Position numbers and translations under genes: made by a program. Positions 1 through 12,060 of a DNA stretch of 64,000 nucleotides are shown one piece after another. The DNA lies in assembly GCA_013180625.2 (NCBI GenBank), contig SNVD02010473.1, positions 3,348,001-3,412,000 of the forward strand, in the 5' to 3' direction. How positions within the stretch are numbered: position 1 is the first letter of the stretch; every line of letters begins with the position of its first letter. Source of the stretch: Boswellia sacra. Lineage: Eukaryota; Streptophyta; Magnoliopsida; Sapindales; Burseraceae. The notes below the pieces were generated by a model. It worked only from the letters and a program-made list of their open reading frames with translations, ran no database searches and was not told the DNA's origin.

Positions 1-2408
1 GCAGCAACCTTGATTCTAGTTGCCCAATCCATCACCGGTCTGCCTTCAGCTGCAAAATTCCATAGCATAACAAAAAACTTCACAGATCATTTTCCATGTA
101 TACGTGCAGTAAAATTAAAATTAAAACATGGATTCTCAGTCCTTAAAAAGGGGATGAAAAAGTTATCAGCACATGAAAATTCCAAACTAACTGAACTATT
201 GAAAAGGAACCATTTTCTGGTGCAATATTAAGGAATCAAATGATTTCAGACCATACAAATATCTCACTGTGGGACACATTGTTAACCCCAACTTTATTTG
301 TGAGTTATACACAGAATCTGCATGCTCATAAGGAAAACATACTCAAAATTTAAACTCAGAAGTATGCCTTACCATGAAGATGGTAGTAAAGTGTATTGTT
401 CGGGACAAATTCATAGACAAGCAATCGTTGATGCTCTGATATACAGTAACCCACCAGGGAAACCAGATGACGATGATGTACTCGGCTAATAATTTCAACT
501 TCTGCTCTGAACTCACGCTCTCCCTGTCCACCACCTATCTTTAACTGCTTCACAGCTACATCTCTTCCATCAGCTACGACACCTTTGTATACACAACCAA
601 ATCCACCTTCACCCAAAACATTCTCTGCAGAAAACCCATTTGTGGCAAGGACTAGTTCTTCATAAGTGAACCATGACTTTGAATTGTTGACACCACCTGA
701 CTCTGATGGTGAATACATGGAACCACTGTTGGAGCCACTTACTACGAGGGGAGCCGGAGGATAGGGCTTTAGAAACGCTACATCTGTAAAGCGCACACAA
801 CTTAAGTAATTTACTTCAATGGCCTCATTTGCACTAAATTAATGTTAAAGCTATATAAATAAACTAATTTAAAAGAATGGATCCAATCATAGAAAATACA
901 ATAGGAATTAAACAAGTCATTCTATGAGAATATACAGTTATAATTCAATTCTCTACAAACCATGAATACGAAAAAGAAGTGTGACCCTCTCATGTAATAA
1001 TCTGGAATGAACTTTATGCTTCATTACCTTCATCTCGAAGACCCAGGACATAACAAGCATATTTAAAACCTAACCATGGTCCATGTTTTAAGCCCAAAAA
1101 GGAGAGGTGAAGATATTATGTCCTTGGGTCTGTCCTTGGTTACCGGAGAGACCAACAACATAAGTATGACTTATCAACTTTCCCTTGGAACTGCATTTAT
1201 ATTGTCACAATTTTTCCATATATAATTCCAGTAAAAGAAAAGATACCATGATCCATTTTGAAACTAAGTCTTTTTTCTCGCTTTTATGTGGAAGACATTG
1301 CACTTCAATGTTAACATCTAAAAATCATACCATGTAATTACAAAACCTACATATTCAGGGACCATCTGTAAGTTCATAGAGGTTTTAGTTCAGAGTTCAA
1401 AAACATTTGAGAAATGATAAATCCGTTACCTGAATTCTGTGAGGAGGCAAAGGGGGAAGGCATAGTGTAACCAATATGTGATCCATCTCTCTTTTTCCGT
1501 CGCTTATGTACAAACCACACAGCCATCACAAGAAGACTTAGCACCAAAATCCCCACTGCAATTCCTATTGCGACTGCACCTCCAGTGCCTAAAGCCCCTG
1601 CTTTTGCAGATGAAGTATTTGCTGATACAGCAGTGCCATTATTAGTTTGTTTTGCTGTTGGTTTCTCTGTTGGAATCGATGGCAAAGGTGCAGTACTAGG
1701 ACTTCCAGTTGTTGATGAATTACTTGGAGAAGCAGGAGGGGAATCTGCAGGCGGTGAAGAGGATGAGGGGACTGAAGGAGGAGGTGGTGACAATGTGGAT
1801 GGAGGGGGAGAATCTGCAACTGGTGGAGGAGCAGATTTAGAACTAGGTGGTGGAGGTGAAGGAGCGCTTTTAGGTGCATCTGACACAGGTGGAGGTGGGG
1901 GATTGGAGGAAGGTGGTGATAGGTCATTGGCAGGAGGAGGTGGAGAAGGTGCAGTAGCCTGAGGGGGCGGTGGGCTAGGGGATGGAGGTGATGAGGTGGC
2001 TTGTGGAGGAGAAGAAGCAACCGACGGTGGGGGTGGGGACGGATTTTCTGGGGGAGGGGAAATAGCAGCTGGAGGTGATGGTGGGGGTGCTGCTGGTGTT
2101 GATGGTGGTGGGGCTGCTGGTGGTGATGGGGGTGGTGATGCTGGAGGTGGAGTTGCTGCTGGTGTTGATGGTGGAGGTGATGCTGGTGGTGAAGGGGGAG
2201 AGGCAGCAGGCACAGCTGGAGGAGGGGAGGATTGAGGGGGTGGAGTTGCAGGGGTAGAGGGAGTTGCAGGACTTGAAGGAGGTGGAGAGTCAGCTGTCTG
2301 GTTCGGTTGCGATGTGGTTGGTGCTGGTGAAGTGGTGGTTGATGAATTTGATGGTGGCGATGTATCAGAGGAAGTTGGTGGAATCACAGAAGGCAAAACT
2401 GAAGTCAT
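1..2408 (-). CDS. PERK: Proline-rich extensin-like receptor kinase (PERK), 3' part outside the window
   Basis: Receptor-like serine/threonine kinase of the plasma membrane, a family thought to sense cell-wall state. Three exons are visible: 1430-2408, 373-783 and 1-49 (cut by the window edge), all with GT-AG borders and matching phases. Residues 1 to about 225 are Pro/Ser/Ala-rich with many SPPPP-type blocks (extensin-like wall-binding region). A membrane helix lies at about 277-300, followed by the basic stop-transfer stretch HKRRKKR. The second exon starts the kinase domain: [13 protein letters not shown], the glycine loop [11 protein letters not shown], and AVKQL with the ATP-binding Lys. 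The third exon continues with [15 protein letters not shown], upstream of the catalytic loop. The order Pro-rich/TM/kinase and the juxtamembrane motif [10 protein letters not shown] fit the PERK8-13 group; the exact orthologue is not decidable. The start is the first Met before the Pro-rich region. Confidence 0.93.
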
Positions 2409-3716
2409 TCTTTTTCTGAATCAATGAATCAGAAAAAATGTAATGTACCACTATACATTCAAATCTTTCTCATCAAAAGATCCAATCTTCGCTCAAAATT
2501 ACACAACTTTACACATAAATCTACACCAAGTTCACTGGAAATGGACAAATTTTCCAACAACCTACAAATGACAACCCTAAAAAACTCTGAATCAAATTCA
2601 CCATAAACTACACTAACTTCTCCAGAGCGAATATTAATATTCTCCAACAACAGCAGAATCTATCTTGTAGAATCTTGAGAGAAAGACTATATATTCCCCA
2701 AAAAAAAAAAAAAGCAAAACCAGTTCAGAAAAAAATCCTCTTTTAAGCAAAACCAGATCCAAAAAAACAAAATTTACAGCAACAAATAGATCAAACAGGG
2801 TCCAGTTTGAGTCCAAACCTGGTCTCCACCACCAACCATCAATAGTATGTTAACGAGCAAATGCAGCATTACCCAGATGACAAAAACGAAGAAACAGAAG
2901 ACCGAGAAGCTCGGTTGGCTATATACTAGTGTTTACAGGTTGGAAAAAAAAAATTCTTGAAATTGGGAGAAGAGCAAAATTTCTTCTTTTGCTTTGAAGT
3001 TTGGGAGAAAGCAAAGTTGCTGCTGCTTTCGTGGAATATGGTAAAGGAGTTAATGGTGGCACAAACGTGGGGGCGACTTGAGTTGAGTCTTCACCTCACA
3101 TGTACAGCAAACAACAGTTTACTAAATCAACCCCTACATGTTCAGAGAATCAGAATTTAAGCAAAGTACCATCACCAACAAGGCAACGACTTACTCGCTT
3201 TTTTTTTTTCCTCAATAATATTAACCGTACAATCAATCAAGTTATTAAATTTAACTCGTTTAATCTATATAATATAAATTTATTAGACGTATAAATTTTA
3301 TTTTATTTATTAAAAATTATTTAATTAATTTTTTATTTTTATTTATTTAATAAATTTATGTCATATCAAATTATATAAGTAAAATTATATAACTTAAATA
3401 TATATATAATATCATTTTTTTTTTACTTTTTTGAGAAAAACTAAAATCCATTAACCCAAACACATGGTAAGAAATCTAAACTTTATGAGATATTGTCATC
3501 ATGAATGAATATTTTTCTTGCAATCTCGAAGTTGGATTTGTTCTCTTATAAATAAAAACTCAGAACAATTTGCTAGTGGATTCAAAAAAAAAAAGTCTAA
3601 TATTTTTTAATTGTTTAATTAAATTTAATTTGCAAAAAAGACATTTTTCTCATAAATTAGACAAAAAGCTAAGGTAATGAATTTAAATATTATTATTTTT
3701 ACAAACTCTTTATACA

Positions 3717-3763
<47 letters not shown>

Positions 3764-5880
3764 TGACATAGCATCACTCATATATTCATTTATCATCATC
3801 TTTATTAAATAAATTAATTTTATATATTTATTATTCTAATCATCTTATGTCAAACAATAGTTTATATGTAAAATTTATAAAATTAACATTATTCAACAAA
3901 TTGACGAGTTATATTTATCAAAATATCAACTTGTTCCTTTTAAAGGGTACCTAGTTGTCAACTTATCAAATATCATAAATGATATTTACTTTTTTCAATA
4001 GTAAATTATTTAAATAAATTTATTAATAATTTTATGAAGTATTTTGAAAATTTTTTGGAGTGATAATTTAAATGGAAATATAAGACTACATGGTAAAATT
4101 AATCCTATAAAAAAGTTATGATATTCAATAACTTCTTCCATATATATAATTACTTACCACATTAAATAATAATGAAAAATCTAAAAGAGTATCCAAATAA
4201 GAGAAGTCAAATGGTTAATGATTAATTAGAAAGATTTGTTACTTTTAATGTGAAATAAAATTTTGTTTATAATTTAAAACATGTTGTGACGTGAGACAAT
4301 TTTGAGAGGCAATCACTGAGATTATCCAAACCATTATCACCATAAAATCCAAAAATCATCATCAAAACAACATGAAAATTAAAAAAAAAAAAAAGCCAAG
4401 AAAGATATGCAAAAACACGGGAGAGAGAGTGCTGCGAGGTAAATAATTGAGTCTCGTGCGCATGCATACAATCGAATCATAACACTGTTATGGTTGGCAC
4501 TGACCAACCATACAACAATAATAATAATAATACTCAATTATTTATTTATTATTATTATTTTTTTAATGAACCCATTAAGACAAGGCCGCGTTTGGGTTCA
4601 TGCTCCAATGATAGTCAGCGTTGAATTAATGTAAATAACATAGAACAAGGAACAGCAACAAGCTTTGATTAGTTATAACATATAAAATTTGAGGATTTGG
4701 GATTCGATTTTGGTTTTGGTTTCGGTTTCCAACTGCCAAGTTGTTTGAACATGCGTTGGTTTGGATTGAGAAAACCATAAAAAAATGTTGCAATCAAATT
4801 ATTAATGATTGTAGGTGTGAACATGAACATGAACATGATCATGAAATTGCCATTACAACTTGACAAGGATTTTCATTTGGAAGCTTTTGTTAGGGTTTGT
4901 TGAGCTAATGATGGAATTTAGTTACATGGGTTTCTTGAAGTTAGAAGGAAAGTGTATACACTTTTTCATATTTTTTATATTTAAATAATACTTTATACAT
5001 ATGCATATAAAATTTATTTAAAATGTTGTTGTGTTATATGAATTGTATAATTATTTCATAATTGTTATAAATTTTGTCTTATCTAAAGATATTGTGTTAA
5101 ATGGGGTTCTATTATTAAGAAGTTATGTACATTACTATACAAAATAAATCATTATATTTATAAGATATCTTGGGATTTCAAGATAAATGATTTGTGATAT
5201 GATACCAAAAATTCAATTAATAGGCTCAAAATTTGGCGAGATTGGAATATGACAACTCCTATGATCAAATTTAGGGGATAATTATTGTTTTTCTATTAAA
5301 AAAAAAAAAAAGAAGCAATCCCTCTTAGGCATTGATTTTCATAAAATAGATATGATAATTTTGGTGTTTATATATTAGTGTTAAACAACTGCATATTAGA
5401 TATCCACACAAAAAGAGTTTCTATACAATAAGCTCAACATATAACATGGGCAACAAACAAGAATTGTAGCCTTTAAATTAAATGTGCATACCATCTTTTT
5501 TCTTATTCACTATTTATAATTTTCCTGTTGTTTAATAATTAATCGATAAACTTAAACAAATTATCAAAAATTAATTAAAACCATTAAATTAAAATTGAAT
5601 TTATCAATTTGAACATAAGAATATTTGACGTTCCCATTAGTTATCGGTCCCATACCTTTTTTTTTTTTTTTTTGCAAAAATTATGACCTTACCTATTTAG
5701 TAATATTATCTCTATATTGCATTTTAATTTTAATAATTAATGTATTATGGGTAACAAATATAAGATTTAATTTCAACTATTGAAATTAGATTAATATAAC
5801 ATGTGCAACATTAACATATGCATAACTCATGTTACAATTGCCCTTATATTTTTATCAAATCCCAGATAAACCCCAACTAT
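2409..5880. other. AT-rich intergenic region upstream of the PERK gene
   Basis: The first 500-600 bases probably hold the PERK promoter and 5' leader; I could not place a transcription start or a leader intron. The rest is AT-rich with poly-A/T runs and a TA microsatellite. Short open frames on both strands show no recognisable family and no splice context. Confidence 0.6.
3720..3760. repeat. (TA)n microsatellite
   Basis: About 20 uninterrupted TA dinucleotides in the AT-rich intergenic DNA between the PERK gene and the next gene. Confidence 0.95.
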
Positions 5881-5980
5881 ATATTATCTTCAGTCACAAG
5901 CCACCTTCGCTCTTACTGAGAGTCTGAGACCCTGACACTTCATAACTTCAAATTAACGCTACTTGGCCCGTCGCGTGCAG
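5879..5980 (+). promoter_or_regulatory. Candidate promoter and non-coding first exon of the small 7.3-kb gene
   Basis: A TATA-like TATATATTATC at about 5879 is followed by a locally GC-richer stretch without ATG that ends in a good 5' splice site, GTGCAG/GTACGCC at 5980/5981. This looks like a 5'-UTR exon that would be spliced about 1.3 kb downstream to the exon carrying the ATG at 7338. Inference from sequence signals only. Confidence 0.4.
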
Positions 5981-7337
5981 GTACGCCCCACCGCAACAAA
6001 AGCCCTTCTCAAGAAACCTTAGTTTATACTTATTTTCCATAAATCTGCTGTTAATTCTCGTTATATTTCATGCTAGCTCCCTTTTTGTTTTGGTTTCTAA
6101 GAAAATGGTAAAAATGAAAGTAAGTTTGAATTTTCATATTTATGACTTAGCAAAATTATAAGCTTTGCTGAAGAGGGTTTACATTTTGGTAAAAAATAGA
6201 TATTTTTCCTTTTCCTGGGAAGCAAACAGAGGGTTATGTTGATTTAATCAATCATTTGTTTGATCATTCTGCTATTTGGTTGATATTTGCTTTGTGAAAA
6301 TGGCGAAAATTTTACACTTCCATGAGACTTGTAAGTGGGTTTCTCAAGGATTTATGAAATTTGATGTATCAACTGCATAGTTTGCCTTGATCTATGGTTG
6401 CTTCCATGTGCTGAAGAATTTTTTGAATGGAAATGAGCACTAGTAGATGATGTCAAAAAGGGGGCGGTGTGCACAATTCTCTAGCTAAGTTAAAAATGAT
6501 CCAGCTACTTCAAATCTTGGGTAGAAAGTCATTAAGCTGTGATGATGAAAGTAGAAGGTTCATAGTTTTTTTCTATGCCCTCAATTCTTTTAGTCATTCT
6601 TATGAATTCACCCAGTTCGAAACCGGAGAGTACTATCACACTTAGTAGACAGTCCGGAAACTTGTTACATATTGGATCTTATGTATGTGTTTCAAAAGGG
6701 TGTCAATCCCTTGACCTCTTGGTTCAAATGCATAGGTTTTTAATTGCTCAACCCAAGAATTTTATGACACTATATGCATGATCCACAGTAAATTATGAAG
6801 GTGTAGAAAGGTACTTGTAGTTTGTAAACAGTATAATGTGTTATCAGAAGTCCAAGTTTTTGGTATTTTCTCTACCATCGAGACAGGAGCCAGTATGGTT
6901 TTTTTTTATATGGATTATAATTAGATGGCAATGGGACTTGTTATATATTATTTTCCAGAATATATAAGCAGCTATAGGTTGAGATCTGAATTACTTTACT
7001 ATGGCTTACTAAGGATTTCTGACTCATCTGTAGCATGTAAATGTGATTATACTGATGTAATCTGGTAAGTGCTTACGTGCCTTGCCTTGCCTCGCTTTTA
7101 TCATATCCAGTAGTGTAATATATTGAGGTTGGTTTTGTTTAATTTTAACCTACTTGTTATGGCCTTTTTCATTGCTCCATCATAATTCCAAATTAGGCAG
7201 CATACAATATGATATAAGTTCCTGTAGCATATTGGTATGCTAACTTAGAACATATGGACTTCCATTTCTGGCATCATGCTTATTTAGAGTTCTTTCTGTG
7301 TCTATGTCTCTATCTCTCTCTCTAAAATGTGTATATC

Positions 7338-7619
7338 ATGAAGGAATCACCACTGACCAGAATGTGCCTATATCAAGCTTGGGAAGATGATATACCGGGA
7401 AGTGAAGTCTACGAGGAAAACCTTGAAGAACACAGAAATGAGACTACTGATTTTCTCCACCAACTGGAAGAGTGCATGAATGAGATGAGAGAAATGTTAG
7501 ATAGCATTAAAGAGATTAACAAACGTCTAAAAAGGATAAATTATTTCCTGTGTGCATTCTTTTTTGTCTTGTGTATATTAGAAGGATTCAAATATTTTCT
7601 GTTTATACGTTTAACTTGA
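7338..7619 (+). CDS. Possible small coiled-coil protein with C-terminal membrane segment
   Basis: Open frame of 93 codons from ATG at 7338. Family not recognised. The first 60 residues are acidic and heptad-like (EENLEEHRNETTDFLHQLEE, then a Met/Glu/Lys-rich stretch to KEINKRLKRI), consistent with a short coiled coil. It is followed by a hydrophobic segment rich in Phe, Leu and Cys (FLCAFFFVLCILEGFKYFLF) that could be a tail anchor. A likely 5'-UTR exon with a strong splice donor lies upstream at about 5.9 kb, and the 3' side looks like a T-rich plant 3' UTR. The upstream in-frame GTG at 7329 is not taken as start. The biased composition and start context make it more gene-like than its neighbours, but it could be one exon of a larger or decayed gene. 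Confidence 0.42.
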   Translation: MKESPLTRMCLYQAWEDDIPGSEVYEENLEEHRNETTDFLHQLEECMNEMREMLDSIKEINKRLKRINYFLCAFFFVLCILEGFKYFLFIRLT

Positions 7620-8589
7620 AGAAGTGCTTGAGTATTGTAGTTAAAAGAATTTGTATGTTGTTTCTATTGGTAAAAAGCTTACTTACATGCAATGAAATTC
7701 ACTTCTCTTGTTTGATTTTTATTTCCTCCTTTCTTCACTTTCACTGGGCTTACAATTCTGTCAAGTTGGTGATTATCTTTTGATTTTGTTTACGGTCTAT
7801 TTTATCAGGATTTCCTTCCCCAAGTGGCATCAATTCCATTGTGTAAAACTTAAAGTGATGTTAAGCATTATTGTATTGTTTGTTCAATTCTTTTCTTGGA
7901 TGAATAAGAGATGGAAATTAAACCTATAATTTTTCAAAATGCTTAGAAATATTATAGTAAAAACAAATAAACGGAAAAGGTTGTTGCATCATCCCAGAAA
8001 TAAGAGGAAGATAAAATAGCAACAAGTTTTCTCATATATGATATCGCAGAAAAGAATAAAATCAAGTTATTTAGCTTGACTGGCCCTGCTCAATTCATGG
8101 AGCTCTGCTATAAGAACTTTAAAGTAAGCACAAAATGGGATTACCTTTAAATATAAAATCATAAAACAAAAAATGGAGATTCTTTAGTGTTAGTTTTCTT
8201 CTTTTACTCTTCATCTTTAAGCACAACATTCAGAGTGTAATTTAGAGCAAACGAGATTACAGTTCACAACCAACCGATTAAAAAGGATAAATGGAAGTCT
8301 AAAGTAAGTTCTGGATAAACTCAAGGAATCTGTTAGTAAATTGAAAGGTCAACACTAACAGTTAAAGTAAACAATGAAGCAAATGAATGTAGAGGACGCT
8401 TCAATCTATTTTATTATGATATTTGTATAAACATAGCTCAAAGAAAACATACACAGCACAAAAAGCAATCATATCCTGATTATGCCTGGATCGATCCCCA
8501 TGAACAGAATTTCCAACATCAACTGCTCTCATTTTTGACTCAATGTTCGCAAGTAATTCAGTGTGACATGCATATTGAGGGCAACAAAT

Positions 8590-8802
8590 TTAGTGACAGT
8601 AATGACCAAACCAGCAGAATTTTCCACCTCCAAATCCGTCTTCCTCTTGATTACCCCTACTGTGAATCCACCATAAGACATTCGTTAGTGAGTTCCCGTC
8701 ATCATGACCATTCAAGTTTCTAATCTTCTGCAAAGCACTTTCTCTGTCATAAATCCCTTCCAAAGCATAGACAAAGCCTTTCCATCCTTCTCCAACTCCC
8801 TA
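8590..8802 (-). pseudogene. In-frame GH81 C-terminal tail after the TAG stop
   Basis: Continuation of the GH81 frame: 69 sense codons follow the TAG at 8800-8802 and end in TAA (8590-8592). The reading contains WKGFVYALEG and NSLTNVLWWIHSR, so it looks like conserved protein and not random open frame. With the stop read as sense the enzyme would be about 748 residues. Confidence 0.75.
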
Positions 8803-10836
8803 TCTTCCTAAAGCTGGTAATGTCCACTTCACAAGCTGTCTCACGAATTCAACATCTGAGAACAAAACCTCAGAGATCGGCAAAATGGGGAGCAGCTGAA
8901 TACCAAGCCTACATTCTCTCCAATCAGGTGGAGCAAACCAAAGTCCACTATCTCTTTTATTAGCCCACAAAACACCTACCACTCTGTTCTCTCTAGTGAA
9001 ATCTCTGGCATACAAAGTGTCTCCCTCTCTTACATGCCACCACATCTGTGCAGCCTGAATCTCCAGTGCTGCAAGCATTGATCCAGTGGCCACAAGGTGG
9101 GTGTCTCCATATGCTAGCCCCATCAAAGCCGCTGAATAATATGCATTCACCGCCTCACTTGTGCTTTCCTGATTCCTCCCATCTGCAAATTCGGTTAACC
9201 CTCCTGCCCAAGAATGCAATTTATACAAGTCAAAGCATCTCAAGCGTGGATAATTCGAATTTGCTCTTCTGCCCAAGTTCATAAAATCAGCCATAAGTGA
9301 ATAAGCTTGAGGCCTATACTTCCTTCCCCAAGCTGGATCAATCTTTGCAAGTACAGCAATTGCATTAACAAAGTATCCCAAATGATAATGGTGATCATTA
9401 TACATTCCAAATCCAAAATCTGCCCCAGAATCCACTGAACCTTGCTTGGTCAAAATGCCACCCCATTTTCCATCATACAGAAAACCATTTTCCCTAAAAG
9501 TCCCATCCAACCATGGCTCAATTGTATCCTTCAAGAACTTCCTTATTGCCGGTAGCACATCAAGAAAACACACCTCTTCAGCTATCAAAGCCAATTTTGC
9601 TGCTCTAGCAATCAATTTCCCATAAAAGTAAGATGATGCTGTGGTTATAGCAGATGGATTTAAGGCCTCAACATCCTTACGAAGGGCTGCAACTATTTCA
9701 TCATATGATTCTTCTGCAACTCCTCTAATTGAATGCCAAGTTACCGAAACTGAATCCGGTTTCAGTACCCAACAATCACCAACAACACCAACAAGATCAC
9801 CATCGATACTCTTATACTTAAAACCCTCTAAAACAGTTACATCACAATCATCGTTAGATAAAAGCTTAAGATGTAAAGGATGTGCCAACATAAGTAAATC
9901 ACCCCAACCTTTCTTATCAAATTTGTACTCTAAACAAAATGGCTTAGTGAAAACAGCGTCACCTGAAAGTGGATAACATGAACTGAACCGATCAAGAATG
10001 GATTGATATTGTGGATTGGAATCTGGCAACAGTGCAATCCGGATAATGCCCGTAAAGGGACTGGAAGTGATGGAAGAAACTCCATTTTGACTCAAACTAA
10101 TCGTTGAAGATGAATACAAAAGCCAGGTTTGGTTGTTGTTGAGTTTAATGGTGTAGTTGGTGAGCGAGCTATTGTTTCCAAGCGAGAGAATTGCATGGAT
10201 TGTTGATAGCGAAATGGCTGTCGGCCTTGTGATTGAACAGGTCAAGAAAGGACTTCCTCTAACGAGATAAAAACGGAGACCTGAAAAGGGAATATCAAGA
10301 GTGACACCGAGATCACTGTAGGAGGAGATTATATGACTCTTTTGTGAATTTGGGTCAGGTTTGTTTAATCCGGAGATGGTGAGATCAGCATTGAAAACCT
10401 GATAAATGAAAGAAGGATTGTGGAACTGATCTGGGTAGCAGACAGAAATGGAAGATTCGGATGATTTGATGAGATATGGATGGATGTATTCAGGCTGATC
10501 ACCAGCTTTGAGAGTGAAGTTTTGGAAGAAAGAGTTTGTGGGGAGAGGAGAAGAGAGAAGTTGGGATGAGAAGAAGAGGGAAGGGTCAGGGAGGATAGTT
10601 GACTGCGCTTTGGGAAACAGAAACGGAGAAGTTGGAGGCTTCTTGAAATGCTGTGGCTCCATTGAAGGAGTTTCAGGTTCAACTGCAGGTTCGGGTTCAG
10701 GCTCAGGCTCCGGTGAAGTGGGAGGTGATGGAGATGGAGAAATGAAGGAGTTGGAGGGTTTATAGGGTTTCTTCTTAGGCTTTTTAAAGGGCTTGGTGAT
10801 TATAGTTTTGACTCTTCTTTTGAGTTTTTTCAACAT
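8800..10836 (-). CDS. GH81 endo-1,3(4)-beta-glucanase, C-terminus shortened by a late stop
   Basis: Intronless 678-codon gene for a glycoside hydrolase of family 81, which cleaves internal beta-1,3-glucan (callose-type or microbial glucan) bonds. The N-terminus is basic with a Pro/Glu-rich linker (residues about 25-65) and shows no clear signal peptide. The GH81 core is strongly conserved: DFGFGMYNDHHYHLGY at about 473-488, holding the proposed catalytic Asp, and DGRNQESTSEAVNAYY at about 552-567, holding the catalytic-type Glu pair, then the Trp/Arg-rich C-terminal half. The reading frame stops at TAG (8800-8802), but the same frame stays open for 69 more codons to TAA at 8590-8592 and reads GVGEGWKGFVYALEG and LNGHDDGNSLTNVLWWIHSR, typical of the family's C-terminus. 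So the present product lacks its tail, probably through a CAG-to-TAG change. Whether the truncated enzyme is active is unknown. Confidence 0.93.
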   Translation of the reverse strand: MLKKLKRRVKTIITKPFKKPKKKPYKPSNSFISPSPSPPTSPEPEPEPEPAVEPETPSMEPQHFKKPPTSPFLFPKAQSTILPDPSLFFSSQLLSSPLPTNSFFQNFTLKAGDQPEYIHPYLIKSSESSISVCYPDQFHNPSFIYQVFNADLTISGLNKPDPNSQKSHIISSYSDLGVTLDIPFSGLRFYLVRGSPFLTCSITRPTAISLSTIHAILSLGNNSSLTNYTIKLNNNQTWLLYSSSTISLSQNGVSSITSSPFTGIIRIALLPDSNPQYQSILDRFSSCYPLSGDAVFTKPFCLEYKFDKKGWGDLLMLAHPLHLKLLSNDDCDVTVLEGFKYKSIDGDLVGVVGDCWVLKPDSVSVTWHSIRGVAEESYDEIVAALRKDVEALNPSAITTASSYFYGKLIARAAKLALIAEEVCFLDVLPAIRKFLKDTIEPWLDGTFRENGFLYDGKWGGILTKQGSVDSGADFGFGMYNDHHYHLGYFVNAIAVLAKIDPAWGRKYRPQAYSLMADFMNLGRRANSNYPRLRCFDLYKLHSWAGGLTEFADGRNQESTSEAVNAYYSAALMGLAYGDTHLVATGSMLAALEIQAAQMWWHVREGDTLYARDFTRENRVVGVLWANKRDSGLWFAPPDWRECRLGIQLLPILPISEVLFSDVEFVRQLVKWTLPALGR

Positions 10837-11883
10837 TTTTTGTAACTTAGTTACGTTGGCAAGTGCTTGAGTTAGTTGGGATTTGGTGGAAAGAAACTAG
10901 GAGGAAATGGAGGGAGTTTGAATTTTCATATGAAATTTCTGACCCAATGGCTGCTTCTGCTTGGCTGAGAATTGAGGACTTGGCTTAGAGGTTTTGTATT
11001 GAAGAATTAGAAATCGGTTTGATTGGAAGTGAAGATGGGAGAATGTAGAAGTTGGAGGGTTATGGCCTTATAGGATTGGATTTAGGGTATGTTGAGGATT
11101 GCAAGATATGCAAAGTTATGTTGAATCTTATCTGAACGTGTAGACTGTTAAGGAAAGGATAACCAAAAGTGGGGTTTCAGGATGCTTTAGGGTCAAGGAA
11201 GTTTATGTTATGTGGCCCTGGAAATGGAATCGTCTTCTGGAAGATTTTGGCATTGCCAATGAGAAAATTCAACACGGTTAAGCCACATTAAGGCAGTTGG
11301 TTAAAATGGAAGCTGGTGATTGGCGTAGACACCTTGAAGTTTGCATTTGATAGAATAATAATAATACTCAATACATCTAGCTTTACTATCAATAAAAGAA
11401 CAACGAGGACGCGTTTTGGGTGACTCATCAAATTTACTTGCACCATGATGTGATATTTGGGAAATGATTGATATCCTATATAGGGTCTCAAAGTTTACTG
11501 AACAAATGAAAAGGATTTGCATGAGAAGAGAACGATCCTTCAGAAATGGAAGAAACAAAAAGCCTCTTTGGAGGAAATTTTTTTCAGGATTTTGTAATAA
11601 AATAATCAAACTCTAGGGTGAAGTGTTTGCAGAGTGATACTTTTCAACTCCTCTGTTAACTATCTTTCCCGTCATTAATTTATTATTATTTTTTAATGGA
11701 TACGATTGTAATAATAAAATTTATTTTTATGCAAACCTTTTTAGTCAAGGGTTATCCGGTTTTCCCACTTTATTCCTTCCCCGATTCTGATCATCCCCAT
11801 TTTTAATCACGTTGCAACTATCATCCAACCAACCTCGCTACAGCCTAACATAACGAATGGTTGTCCAAGAATAATAAACAAGT

Positions 11884-12060
11884 AATGTTATATCTATAAC
11901 TCATTCGTAATCAATCTTTCTTACAACTTAAGTTGACAAAATATCATTTAAATTAAAAAAAATGTTAAAATATATTACATAATAATATCAATCCATTAAT
12001 AGTTTATCAATTCAACTTATAAGAAATATTGATTGTAGATAAATTATAAATCTAATATTA
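11884..12060. mobile_element. Degenerate MITE-like inverted-repeat element
   Basis: The two ends are diverged inverted repeats of about 50 bp: left TAATGTTATATCTATAACTC and, read from the right end inward, TAATATTAGATTTATAATTT. Both then continue through AATCAAT and a C/A-TT-rich tract. The interior is AT-rich and there is no open frame. Target duplication not resolved. Confidence 0.5.

Noticed and set aside
1585..2257. Gly-rich open frames on the plus strand and a Leu/His-rich frame on the minus strand
   Set aside because: They are the antisense and shifted frames of the proline codon repeats in the PERK exon.
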